Program-made: the position numbers and the translations under genes
In this document: one piece after another, positions 7,975-15,561 of the stretch
Position numbering within the stretch: the first letter of the stretch is position 1
Layout of the letters: each line of letters begins with the position of its first letter
The notes under the pieces: generated by a model
The model's database searches: none
Seen by the model: only the letters and a program-made list of their open reading frames with translations
What the model was told of the DNA's origin: nothing
Origin: Lentisalinibacter sp964427415
Lineage (GTDB): Bacteria > Pseudomonadota > Gammaproteobacteria > Steroidobacterales > Woeseiaceae
Length of the DNA stretch: 64,000 bases
Direction of reading: 5' to 3'
NCBI GenBank assembly: GCA_964427415.1
Contig: CAYRUH010000003.1
Coordinates: 62,001-126,000 of the forward strand

Positions 7975-8601
7975 ATGGCCTACAAGGCACTGGAAGACAA
8001 CGATCTGCGGCATCTGGCCGCCATCAACCGCAGCTATCTCGAGTTCCTCGGCAGCAACGACCGGCAGGCGGGGCGCCAGCTCGAGCGGCTGGAGCCCACG
8101 GCCCGGGAAATGCTGCGGCGGCTCACGCCGGAGCAGCGGGCCGCAGCGGCGAACAGCCCGTTCCTGCTCTGCAGCGTTCGTTCGGTGGACGTCGGTGGCA
8201 GCGGAGCGGCTCCGGGTAGCTTCGAGCTGTTCCGGGGTGCGGCACCCAGCGTGGAGCTCGTGCTCTACATGAGCCTGTCGCTGCTTCGGCGGCTCGCCTG
8301 GCGGCGGCCTTTTGCGGCGCGCCTGCTCGGCGGGGTGGACGCGGCCTGGTGCGACGAACTCGCCGGCCTGGAGGAACCGGCGCTGGCGGCCATCGCCCAC
8401 GCCCAGGCGGCCCGGCTGCGGCCGGTGCACTCGGCGGTGGCCGGTTTCTGGCCCGAATTGCTGCGCTGCGCCGAGCTGGTGCCGCTGCGCCGCCGCGCCG
8501 TGCGAGCCGCGGGACTGCAGCTGCAGCAGCGCCTGCCGGCCGCATTGCCACTCCGGTCCGCGGCCGCCCGCCTGCAGGCAGCGCGCAGGCGCTCCGGCTG
8601 A
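7975..8601 (+). CDS. FlhD-like regulator with a long C-terminal extension
   Basis: A 208-aa protein whose first 70 or so residues match the FlhD pattern: DLRHLAAINRSYLEFL parallels the FlhD segment around its conserved SYL, and LTPEQRAAAANSPFLLCSVR parallels the FlhD segment LTLPQMVKLAETNQLVC. Enteric FlhD is about 115 aa, so roughly 100 extra residues follow; they are rich in Ala, Arg and Leu and I do not recognise them. The start ATG 7975 follows a GGGGGGTGGGGC stretch. The divergent partner is FlhC-like, which supports the call. The first half is a moderate assignment; the tail is unassigned. Confidence 0.6.
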   Translation: MAYKALEDNDLRHLAAINRSYLEFLGSNDRQAGRQLERLEPTAREMLRRLTPEQRAAAANSPFLLCSVRSVDVGGSGAAPGSFELFRGAAPSVELVLYMSLSLLRRLAWRRPFAARLLGGVDAAWCDELAGLEEPALAAIAHAQAARLRPVHSAVAGFWPELLRCAELVPLRRRAVRAAGLQLQQRLPAALPLRSAAARLQAARRRSG

Positions 8602-8626
8602 GCGGCCGCCGGCAGGCGTCGGGGGA

Positions 8627-9265
8627 CTATCCTGCTCCGGCCATCTCGGTCCGGTAGTAATGCCAAAGCAGCCGGGCGGCCACTGCCCGGCGCGGCCGCC
8701 AGCGCTCGCCGCCGGCCGCGAGTGCTGCCGTATCCGCGTCCGGCAGCAGCCGCTCGATGGCCCGTTCCAGCGCGAGGTCGCCGGGCGGCCAGACGTCGCG
8801 CCGGCGCATCGCCGCCATGACGTAGGCGCCGGCGGTCCAGGGACCGATCCCGGGCAGTTCGGTCAGCATGGCGATGGCCTCATCGTCCCCTGCGCGGGCC
8901 AGTGCGGCGAAGGACAGCCGGCGGCCCTGCACCGCCTCGCCCAGGGCGTGGCAATAGCGGGCCTTCTGCCGGGTCATGCCGAGGCGATGCAGCCGTTGCG
9001 GCCCTGCTGCCACCAGGCGCTGCGCCGAGATACCGCCCAGCTCGCCGCGGATGCGGCGATACAGCGTCGCCGCCGCTGCCAGCGACACCTGCTGTTCCAG
9101 GATGATGCGCACCAGCGTCTCGATGCCCTCCGGACGGCGCCAGAACGCCGGCATGCCGTGGCGCCGAAGCACGGGCCGGAATTCCGGCGCGGCCCGCGCC
9201 AGCGCACGCACTTCGCGAGGGAATTCGGCCGTGTCGATGCGCGGGTCCATGCGGTGATCACTCAT
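8627..9265 (-). CDS. DNA-3-methyladenine glycosylase II-like (HhH-GPD) enzyme
   Basis: Base-excision repair enzyme that removes alkylated bases. The 212-aa protein has the helix-hairpin-helix LTELPGIGPWTAGAYVM and, after it, the catalytic aspartate in PPGDLALERAIERL, both diagnostic for the AlkA branch of the HhH-GPD superfamily. It lacks the extra N-terminal domain of E. coli AlkA (282 aa), so it is a short form. No Fe-S cysteine cluster is seen, which argues against an EndoIII/MutY type. It converges with the FlhD-like gene. Confidence 0.85.
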   Translation of the reverse strand: MSDHRMDPRIDTAEFPREVRALARAAPEFRPVLRRHGMPAFWRRPEGIETLVRIILEQQVSLAAAATLYRRIRGELGGISAQRLVAAGPQRLHRLGMTRQKARYCHALGEAVQGRRLSFAALARAGDDEAIAMLTELPGIGPWTAGAYVMAAMRRRDVWPPGDLALERAIERLLPDADTAALAAGGERWRPRRAVAARLLWHYYRTEMAGAG

Positions 9266-9285
9266 AGGTTCTACAATGGCGCGTT

Positions 9286-10248
9286 ATGCGTGCACTCAGT
9301 ATCAGGGACCTCAGGAAGGTCTATCCCAACGGCCTGGAAGCGCTGAAAGGGATCAATTTCGAGGTGGAGGAGGGCGACTTCTATGCGCTCCTCGGCCCGA
9401 ACGGCGCCGGCAAGACGACCGCCATCGGCATCATCACCTCGCTGGTGAACAAGACCAGCGGCAAGGTCCGTATCTACGGCCATAGTATCGACGACGAACT
9501 GGAGCAGGCCAAGGCCTGCCTGGGTCTCGTGCCCCAGGAGATCAACCTGAACCTGTTCGAGAAGGTGCTGAACACGGTCGTCAACCAGGGCGGCTATTAC
9601 GGACTGCCCCGCAGGCTCGCCTATGCACGCGCCGAGCGCTACCTCACCGAGCTGAAGCTCTGGGACCGCCGAGACGACATCGCCCGCAACCTCTCCGGCG
9701 GCATGAAGCGCCGGCTGATGATCGCCCGCGCGCTGGTGCACGAGCCGAAGCTGCTGATCCTCGACGAGCCCACCGCCGGCGTCGACATCGAGATCCGCCG
9801 CTCGATGTGGAACTTCCTGCACAAGATCAACGCCGAGGGCACCACCATCATCCTGACCACCCACTACCTGGAGGAAGCCGAGAGCCTGTGCCGGCACGTG
9901 GCCATCATCGACGAGGGCCGCATCATCGAGGATGCCAGCATGGCCGAGGTGCTGCGCAAGCTGAACCGGGAGGTGTTCGTGCTGACGCCTGCCGAGCCGC
10001 TGGATGCCGCGCCCCGGGTCGAGCCGTTCGAGCTCACGCTGCGCCCGGACGGCGACCTGGAGGTGATGCTGGAGAAGCACCGCAGTCTGAACGAGGTCTT
10101 CGCCGCCCTGTCCGATGCCGGCGTTCGCGTAATCAGCATGCGCAACAAGGCCAACCGTCTGGAAGAGCTGTTCATGGGGCTGGTGGAGAACAAAAGCGCG
10201 GCCGCCGAGATGAAAGCGGCGGCGCGGGCCGCGGCGGCGCAGGCCTGA
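9286..10248 (+). CDS. yadG: ABC exporter ATPase (YadG-like)
   Basis: The ATP-hydrolysing subunit of a two-gene ABC-2 exporter with the following gene. The 320-aa protein has Walker A (LLGPNGAGKTTAIGI), signature LSGGMKRRLMIARAL, Walker B LLILDEPTAGVD and the switch histidine in TTHYLEEAESL. A C-terminal extension with SMRNKANRLEELFMGLVEN closely resembles E. coli YadG. The permease follows two bases after the stop. Substrate unknown, as in E. coli. Confidence 0.9.
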   Translation: MRALSIRDLRKVYPNGLEALKGINFEVEEGDFYALLGPNGAGKTTAIGIITSLVNKTSGKVRIYGHSIDDELEQAKACLGLVPQEINLNLFEKVLNTVVNQGGYYGLPRRLAYARAERYLTELKLWDRRDDIARNLSGGMKRRLMIARALVHEPKLLILDEPTAGVDIEIRRSMWNFLHKINAEGTTIILTTHYLEEAESLCRHVAIIDEGRIIEDASMAEVLRKLNREVFVLTPAEPLDAAPRVEPFELTLRPDGDLEVMLEKHRSLNEVFAALSDAGVRVISMRNKANRLEELFMGLVENKSAAAEMKAAARAAAAQA

Positions 10249-10250
10249 GC

Positions 10251-11024
10251 ATGGACCTGCGCGCAAACTGGGTCGGTCTCAGGACCATCGTCTGCAAGGA
10301 ATTCAACCGGGTGATCCGCATCTGGATCCAGACCATCGTGCCGCCCGCCATCACGATGACGCTGTACTTCATCATCTTCGGTACGTTGATCGGCAAACGC
10401 ATCGGCGCGATGGACGGCTACAACTACATGCAGTACATCGCGCCGGGGCTGATCATGATGTCGGTGATCACCAACTCCTACGGCAATGTGGTCTCCTCGT
10501 TCTTCGGCGCCAAGTTCGGCCGCCACATCGAGGAGATGCTGGTCTCGCCGATGTCGAATGCCACCATCATCCTGGGCCACGTCGCCGGTGGCGTCGTGCG
10601 GGGACTCATGGTGGGCGCGCTGGTGTCGGTCATCGCACTGGCCTTCACCCGGCTGACCGTCCAGCACCCCTTCGTTACCTTCTCAATGGTGATTCTGACC
10701 TCGATCGTGTTCTCGCTGGCCGGTTTCATCAACGCCGTCTTTGCAAAGAAGTTCGACGACATCTCCATCATCCCCACCTTCGTGCTGACGCCGCTTACCT
10801 ATCTCGGCGGGGTGTTCTACTCCATTTCGCTGCTGCCGGAGTTCTGGCAGAAGGTCTCGCTGGCCAACCCCATCCTGTACATGGTGAACGCGTTCCGCTA
10901 CGGCGTGCTGGGCGCCTCCGACATCCCCATCGGCGTCGCCTATCTCATCGTCTGCGGCTTTGTCGTGCTGCTGTTCACCGTGAGCCTGGTGCTGATGAAC
11001 CGGGGCGTGGGCATCCGGGAGTAG
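10251..11024 (+). CDS. yadH: ABC-2 type permease (YadH-like)
   Basis: Inner-membrane partner of the preceding ATPase; 257 aa with about six hydrophobic segments. Typical ABC-2 features include YMQYIAPGLIMMSVITNSYG, an EEMLVSPMSNATIILGH coupling region, and TPLTYLGGVFYSISLLP near the end. The start at ATG 10251 follows the yadG stop by two bases, so the two are one transcriptional unit. The cargo is not known. Confidence 0.9.
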   Translation: MDLRANWVGLRTIVCKEFNRVIRIWIQTIVPPAITMTLYFIIFGTLIGKRIGAMDGYNYMQYIAPGLIMMSVITNSYGNVVSSFFGAKFGRHIEEMLVSPMSNATIILGHVAGGVVRGLMVGALVSVIALAFTRLTVQHPFVTFSMVILTSIVFSLAGFINAVFAKKFDDISIIPTFVLTPLTYLGGVFYSISLLPEFWQKVSLANPILYMVNAFRYGVLGASDIPIGVAYLIVCGFVVLLFTVSLVLMNRGVGIRE

Positions 11025-11028
11025 GGCC

Positions 11029-11736
11029 GTGTGCGGACGATTCGCGTTCTATTCCGCCCGCGAAGCCATGGCCGCGGTGTTCGGCGTGGAGGATTCGCCG
11101 CCCATCGAGCCGCGCTACAACATCGCGCCCACCCAGCACGTGCCCGTTATCCGCGCCGGCGAGGACGGCGCGCGGCACGTCGCGATGCTGCGCTGGGGCC
11201 TGGTGCCGTTCTGGGCGAAGGACACCAGGATCGGCAACCGTCTCATCAATGCCCGGGCCGAGACTGCCGCCGGCAAGCCCGCCTTCCGCGCGGCCTGGAG
11301 CCGGCGTCGCTGCCTCGTGCCCGCCGACGGCTTCTACGAGTGGCGCACCGGCGCCGCCGGCAAGACGCCCTGGTTCGTCTCGGCGGCGGCCGGAGAGCCT
11401 TTCGCCATGGCGGGGTTGTGGGAGCAATGGGAACCGAAAGCGGACGGGGGCCGGGACGAGGAGGAAGTGCTGGAGACCTTTACCATCCTGACCACGGCGC
11501 CGACCGATCTCATGGCCCGGCTGCACAATCGCATGCCGGTGGTGCTCGGCTCCGAAAGTTCGGCCGCGTGGCTCGCCGGCGAAGCCCCGGCGAGCCACGG
11601 CGGCTCACTGGCCGACCCGGCCGTGTCCCTGCGCGCGTGGCCGGTCAGCCGCCGCGTGAACAGTCCGCGTAACGAGGATGCATCACTGCTGGAGCCTGCC
11701 GGCGACGAGCGTCCGGACGAGACCGGCTCAGGCTGA
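11029..11736 (+). CDS. SRAP-family protein (abasic-site DNA-protein crosslink, YedK/HMCES-like)
   Basis: SRAP proteins form a covalent link to abasic sites in single-stranded DNA through Cys2. Here the start codon GTG 11029 is directly followed by Cys (MCGRFAFYS), as required once methionine is removed. The other family marks are present: PRYNIAPTQHVPV, NARAETAAGKPAFRAAW, ADGFYEWR with the catalytic Glu, and a final HNRMPVVL containing the histidine. It begins four bases after yadH, so expression may be shared. Its 3' end overlaps the convergent PLP enzyme gene by nine bases. Confidence 0.93.
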   Translation: MCGRFAFYSAREAMAAVFGVEDSPPIEPRYNIAPTQHVPVIRAGEDGARHVAMLRWGLVPFWAKDTRIGNRLINARAETAAGKPAFRAAWSRRRCLVPADGFYEWRTGAAGKTPWFVSAAAGEPFAMAGLWEQWEPKADGGRDEEEVLETFTILTTAPTDLMARLHNRMPVVLGSESSAAWLAGEAPASHGGSLADPAVSLRAWPVSRRVNSPRNEDASLLEPAGDERPDETGSG

Positions 11737-12900
11737 TATCGCCTGCTCGAGGTCGGCCAGCAGGTCGTCCGGATGCTCAAGGCCCACCGACAGGCGCAGC
11801 AGATCGTCCGGCGTCAGCGTCCCGGGTCCCTCCACCGGGGCGCGATGTTCGATCAGGCTCTCGACACCGCCGAGGCTGGTCGCCTGCGTGAACAGCCGTG
11901 TGCGTCCTGCGACCGCCTTCGCCTGTTCCGCGCCGCCGGCCAGACGGATGGAGAGCATGGCACCCAGCGCCAGCGGCGTGCCCGGACTGCCGTCGAGCCG
12001 GCTCTGCGCGGCGGCCAGATCATGGCCACGGTGGCCCGGCAGACCCGGGTACAGCACCTCGCTGACCGCCCCGTGACGGCTGAGCGCTTCGGCGATAAGC
12101 AGTGCACCGGACGATTGACCCCGCACCCGCACGGCCAGCGTGGCGAGGCTGCGCAGCAGCAGCCAGCAGTCGAAGGGCGACGGACTCGCCCCCGCAACCC
12201 GCTGCTGGCGGCGCACCGCTTCCATCACGGGGCCGTGCCGGCCGACGACCACCCCGCCCATGAGATCGCTGTGCCCGCCCAGGTACTTGGTCGTGCTGTG
12301 CATCACCAGGTCGGCGCCGAGGGCCAGGGGCTGCTGGATCACCGGCGTCGCCAGCGTATTGTCGCAGGCCAGCAGCGCCCCGGCCCTGCGGGCGATCTCC
12401 CCGATGGCGCCGACGTCGCTCACCCGCAGCAGCGGGTTCGAGGGTGTCTCCAGCCAAACGAGCCCGGTGCGGTCGCTTATTGCCACGCGCACGGCTGCGA
12501 GATCGGAGGTATCGACGAAGCGGGTGGCGATGCCCCAGCGCGGCGCGAGTTCGGTCAGTTGCTGGCGGGTGCCCCAGTAGGCATCCTCGGTGCAGACGAT
12601 CTCGCTGCCCTCGGGCAGAGATGCGAACACGGCGAAGGAGGCAGCTGAGCCTGAGGCGAAGGCCACGGCGTCGTCGCCGGCCTCCAGCGCGGCGAGTGCG
12701 GACTCGGCCTGCAGCCGATTCGGCGAGTCGTCGCGGATGTATGAGAGGCCGGCCGGATTGCCGCGGCGGAAGGTAGTGGCCGGCTGCCAGCCGATGACCG
12801 CGGCGCCCGTGGCCGGGTCGGGCTCCCGGCCGGCATGGATGCCCAGCGTCTCCAACTGCAGCGGCCGGTCGCGCCCGCTATCGTCATGGCCATGGCTCAA
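11728..12900 (-). CDS. Cys/Met metabolism PLP enzyme (cystathionine gamma-synthase-like)
   Basis: A 390-aa fold-type I PLP enzyme of the MetB/MetC/MetZ group. The PLP lysine lies in VMHSTTKYLGGHSDLMGG, preceded by LLACDNTLATPVIQQPL; YIRDDSPNRLQAESALAAL replaces the more usual YSR-type PLP phosphate segment. Cystathionine gamma-synthase is the best guess because of the LETLGIHAGREPDP start and the C-terminal LRLSVGLEHPDDLLADLEQA; a beta-lyase or sulfhydrylase cannot be excluded. No in-frame ATG exists near the homologous N terminus. TTG at 12900 overlaps the upstream stop (TTGA), with GGGAG eight bases before it, and is taken as the start. Last gene of the gspA-gspB-degV run. Confidence 0.85.
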   Translation of the reverse strand: MSHGHDDSGRDRPLQLETLGIHAGREPDPATGAAVIGWQPATTFRRGNPAGLSYIRDDSPNRLQAESALAALEAGDDAVAFASGSAASFAVFASLPEGSEIVCTEDAYWGTRQQLTELAPRWGIATRFVDTSDLAAVRVAISDRTGLVWLETPSNPLLRVSDVGAIGEIARRAGALLACDNTLATPVIQQPLALGADLVMHSTTKYLGGHSDLMGGVVVGRHGPVMEAVRRQQRVAGASPSPFDCWLLLRSLATLAVRVRGQSSGALLIAEALSRHGAVSEVLYPGLPGHRGHDLAAAQSRLDGSPGTPLALGAMLSIRLAGGAEQAKAVAGRTRLFTQATSLGGVESLIEHRAPVEGPGTLTPDDLLRLSVGLEHPDDLLADLEQAISA

Positions 12901-14726
12901 CTGTCCGGCTCCCGGAGTTCCTGCAGCGAGGCCACCAACGTGCCGGGCCCGCCATGCACGCCGATGGCCGTACCAAGCTCGGTGACCCAGGATTGTTCCA
13001 CCCGGTCGAGCCGGGCCTCCAGGCGGCGGCGCAACTCCTCCGCTTCGTCGCCGCACTGGGCGTGGGCGACGGCCAGGCGGTAGCGCCGGCCGGATGCCAC
13101 GCGCCGGGCGACGTAACGGACGAACTTCGGCAGCCGGTTGGCGCGGCCGAAGATCACGCCGCCCGAGGTCACCTGGCCGTCAGGAGTCGTCCGCAGTACC
13201 GGGTTGAGATTCAGCCACTCCGCGACGACCTTGCGCGAGCCCGGCACACGACCGCCGCGCACCGCATAGCGCAGGTCTTTAACCAACCCGAAACTCCAGG
13301 TGTGGGCGACGGCCCACGCCGTTTCCGCCACCACCGCCGCGGCGTCCATGTCGGCCCGGGCGCACTCGGCGGCATGCACGGCCACGAGGCCCTGACCGAG
13401 CGAGATGTTCAGGCTGTCGATGACGTGGATGCGCCCGTCGGCCTGCACGCGCTCGGCGGCGGAGCGCGCCGCCTGCAGCGTGCCGCTCACCTTGCCGGTC
13501 AGGCTCACCGAGACCACGTCCGGGAAATGGCTGGCCAGGAACTGGTACTGGCGCCGGAAGTCGCCAGGCGCCGGCTGTGAGGTGGTGGGGTGCACCGGGT
13601 TTCTCTTCAGCTCCTCGAAGAATTCGTCCGGGGTGATGCTGACCTTGTCCAGATAGCCCTGATCGCCAAAGCTGATCCGCATCGGCACGACGTGGATATC
13701 GAGGCGTTCCATCTCCTCCTCGGGGATGTCGGCCGCGCTGTCGGTGATGACCGCCACCTGCACGCCGGCGCCGTGGGTGGCGTGCTGCTGGCGGTGCATG
13801 TCGTCGGCCTTCTCGCCGGAGACGGCGCCGTAACCGGCGGCGACGCGGAACACCTCCTCCGGCTCGTTAACGTGGATATGGATCTTGGCCTTGCGCCGGG
13901 TGCCGGCGAGGACCAGGCTCGCGCCCAGCGCCGAGAGCTGCTCCCTGAGCTTGCGCCGGTCGATTTTCTCGCCGGTCACCATGCATTCGGTACAGTAGCG
14001 GTAGTCGAGGTCGCTGTCTTCCCCGGCGGTGGCACTGAACTCGTCGACGACGGAGACGAACTCCGCCTCGTCCAGGTCCACGATCTTGCCGTCGCGGACG
14101 TAGTCGAGCATACCCGCCACCATCTCCACGAAACCCTGGGCGCCGGCGTCGACGACGCCCGCCTTGCGCAGGGCATCCAGCTGGTGGGTGGTCTCCGCCA
14201 GCGCTTTGCGGGCGGCCTCCAGGCCGCTGCCGAGCAGGCTCGGGAAATCGATTTTCGGCATGTGGCCGAGCTGCTCGCGCAGCCGGGAGGCGAACGCGGC
14301 GACCACGGACAGGATGGTGCCTTCGCGGGGATCGGACAGCGCGTCCCTGGCGTATTCGGAGCCCACCGTCACCGCCCGTGTGAAGGTCTCCGGCGTGATG
14401 CGGGGTACCTCGACGGCAGAGTCGCTCACTCCCTGGAAGAATTGCGCGAGTATCGCCCCGGAATTGCCCCGGGCGCCGTCCAGCATGGCGTCGGCCACGC
14501 GGATGAGTACCCGGTTGGCGGGCAACTCGTCGGCGCCCTGCAACGCGCCGCGCACAGCGGACAGCGTCAGCGCGAGGTTGGTGCCGGTGTCACCGTCCGC
14601 CACCGGGAACACGTTGATGCGGTTCAGCAGATCCTGATTCTCGAGCACCCGGTGCACGCCGGCGCTGAGCGCGAGGCTCAGGTGCCGGCCGTCGAGATAC
14701 TCCACCGTCTCGCCTGCTGCGCTCAT
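12897..14726 (-). CDS. DAK2-DegV fusion (fatty-acid kinase FakA + FakB in one chain)
   Basis: In Firmicutes FakA (DAK2 kinase) phosphorylates a fatty acid held by FakB (DegV). Here both lie in one 609-aa protein. Residues about 1-315 are the kinase side, with the nucleotide-site motif NVFPVADGDTGTNLALTL (38-55), GARGNSGAILAQFFQG, and a middle part including VVDAGAQGFVEMVAG. Residues about 321-609 are DegV, starting VAVITDSAADIPEEE, with HPTTSQPAPGDF and the lipid-site segment KDLRYAVRGGRVP. It starts 18 bases after gspB. A role in acyl-phosphate formation for phospholipid synthesis follows from the family; the fusion is an inference of direct substrate handover. Confidence 0.88.
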   Translation of the reverse strand: MSAAGETVEYLDGRHLSLALSAGVHRVLENQDLLNRINVFPVADGDTGTNLALTLSAVRGALQGADELPANRVLIRVADAMLDGARGNSGAILAQFFQGVSDSAVEVPRITPETFTRAVTVGSEYARDALSDPREGTILSVVAAFASRLREQLGHMPKIDFPSLLGSGLEAARKALAETTHQLDALRKAGVVDAGAQGFVEMVAGMLDYVRDGKIVDLDEAEFVSVVDEFSATAGEDSDLDYRYCTECMVTGEKIDRRKLREQLSALGASLVLAGTRRKAKIHIHVNEPEEVFRVAAGYGAVSGEKADDMHRQQHATHGAGVQVAVITDSAADIPEEEMERLDIHVVPMRISFGDQGYLDKVSITPDEFFEELKRNPVHPTTSQPAPGDFRRQYQFLASHFPDVVSVSLTGKVSGTLQAARSAAERVQADGRIHVIDSLNISLGQGLVAVHAAECARADMDAAAVVAETAWAVAHTWSFGLVKDLRYAVRGGRVPGSRKVVAEWLNLNPVLRTTPDGQVTSGGVIFGRANRLPKFVRYVARRVASGRRYRLAVAHAQCGDEAEELRRRLEARLDRVEQSWVTELGTAIGVHGGPGTLVASLQELREPDS

Positions 14727-14744
14727 TCCCCGCCCCGACCCTGG

Positions 14745-15545
14745 CTATTCGCGCGGCAGCAGGAAACGGCGACCGTTGTGCTCCAGCACGACGCCGCTCT
14801 GGATGATGGAGGCCACGCGCGGCCCTTCGGCGAGATCGTCGCCCTCCCGGTACTTCATCGTGTTCACGTAGACGAAGCGGCCCCGGGCCTGCTCGCTCCA
14901 GACGTGGATGTCCAGATGCAGGTCGGGCAGGCCCGTATCGCCCCGCACCCTGAGTTGGTCCAGGGTGGGCAGGGCCAGCGCCTCTTCTTCGCCGCTCGCC
15001 CCGGCTCCGGCGCGCGACGTTGCTGCGGCCGCCTGCGGCGGTTGTGTGGCGACCCGGTCGGTCGCCGCCGGTCCGGGACCGGCGGACGGACTATTGGCGG
15101 ATGGACTATCGTCGCTATCATAGCTCTCGGCGGATGGAGTTCTGAGGGAAGCATTGCCGGTCGGCGTAGTCGCCGGGCTGCCGGCGGCCTCGTCGCCGGC
15201 AGCAGTCCGGTTGCCCGGTGACACGGCGCCCGGTCTCTCGCTGCGCGCCCGGTCGACCAGCGCGGCAAGATCGGGCGCCACTCTCTCCGGCACGGTAGCG
15301 GGCCGCGTCTGCGCGGGCTCAGCGGCCGGTGTGTCCGTGGCCGCATCGGCGGCGGGCTGGGCCGCCGGCCGCAGCAGCACGGCCAGCAGCACGATCACGT
15401 TCACGGCGAGAAGCCCCAGCAGCCACCAGATCCAGGTCGGTGCGCCGGGGGCCTCGCGCGCCACCGGCACGTCGGCCACGCCGAGTCCGCGCTGGCCCTG
15501 GCGCTCGTTCTCGGACTTCTTCAGTGCGTCGAGTATGAAGGACAT
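14745..15545 (-). CDS. gspB: Type II secretion accessory protein GspB
   Basis: GspB works with GspA to place the secretin GspD in the outer membrane. The 266-aa protein starts with the family signature MSFILDALKKSENERQ, has one membrane helix (WIWWLLGLLAVNVIVLLAVLL), a long Pro/Ala/Thr-rich periplasmic linker, and a C-terminal GspB domain (LDIHVWSEQARGRFVYVN to EHNGRRFLLPRE). It lies 16 bases after gspA. No other gsp gene is in the window. Confidence 0.9.
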   Translation of the reverse strand: MSFILDALKKSENERQGQRGLGVADVPVAREAPGAPTWIWWLLGLLAVNVIVLLAVLLRPAAQPAADAATDTPAAEPAQTRPATVPERVAPDLAALVDRARSERPGAVSPGNRTAAGDEAAGSPATTPTGNASLRTPSAESYDSDDSPSANSPSAGPGPAATDRVATQPPQAAAATSRAGAGASGEEEALALPTLDQLRVRGDTGLPDLHLDIHVWSEQARGRFVYVNTMKYREGDDLAEGPRVASIIQSGVVLEHNGRRFLLPRE

Positions 15546-15561
15546 GGCATCCGCCGCCGCG

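Noticed and set aside
8312..9346. Long plus-strand ORF of 344 codons opposite the glycosylase gene
   Set aside because: It overlaps the FlhD-like gene and the antisense of a clear HhH-GPD enzyme, and its composition is Arg/Pro/Ala-rich as expected of a GC-rich shadow frame.
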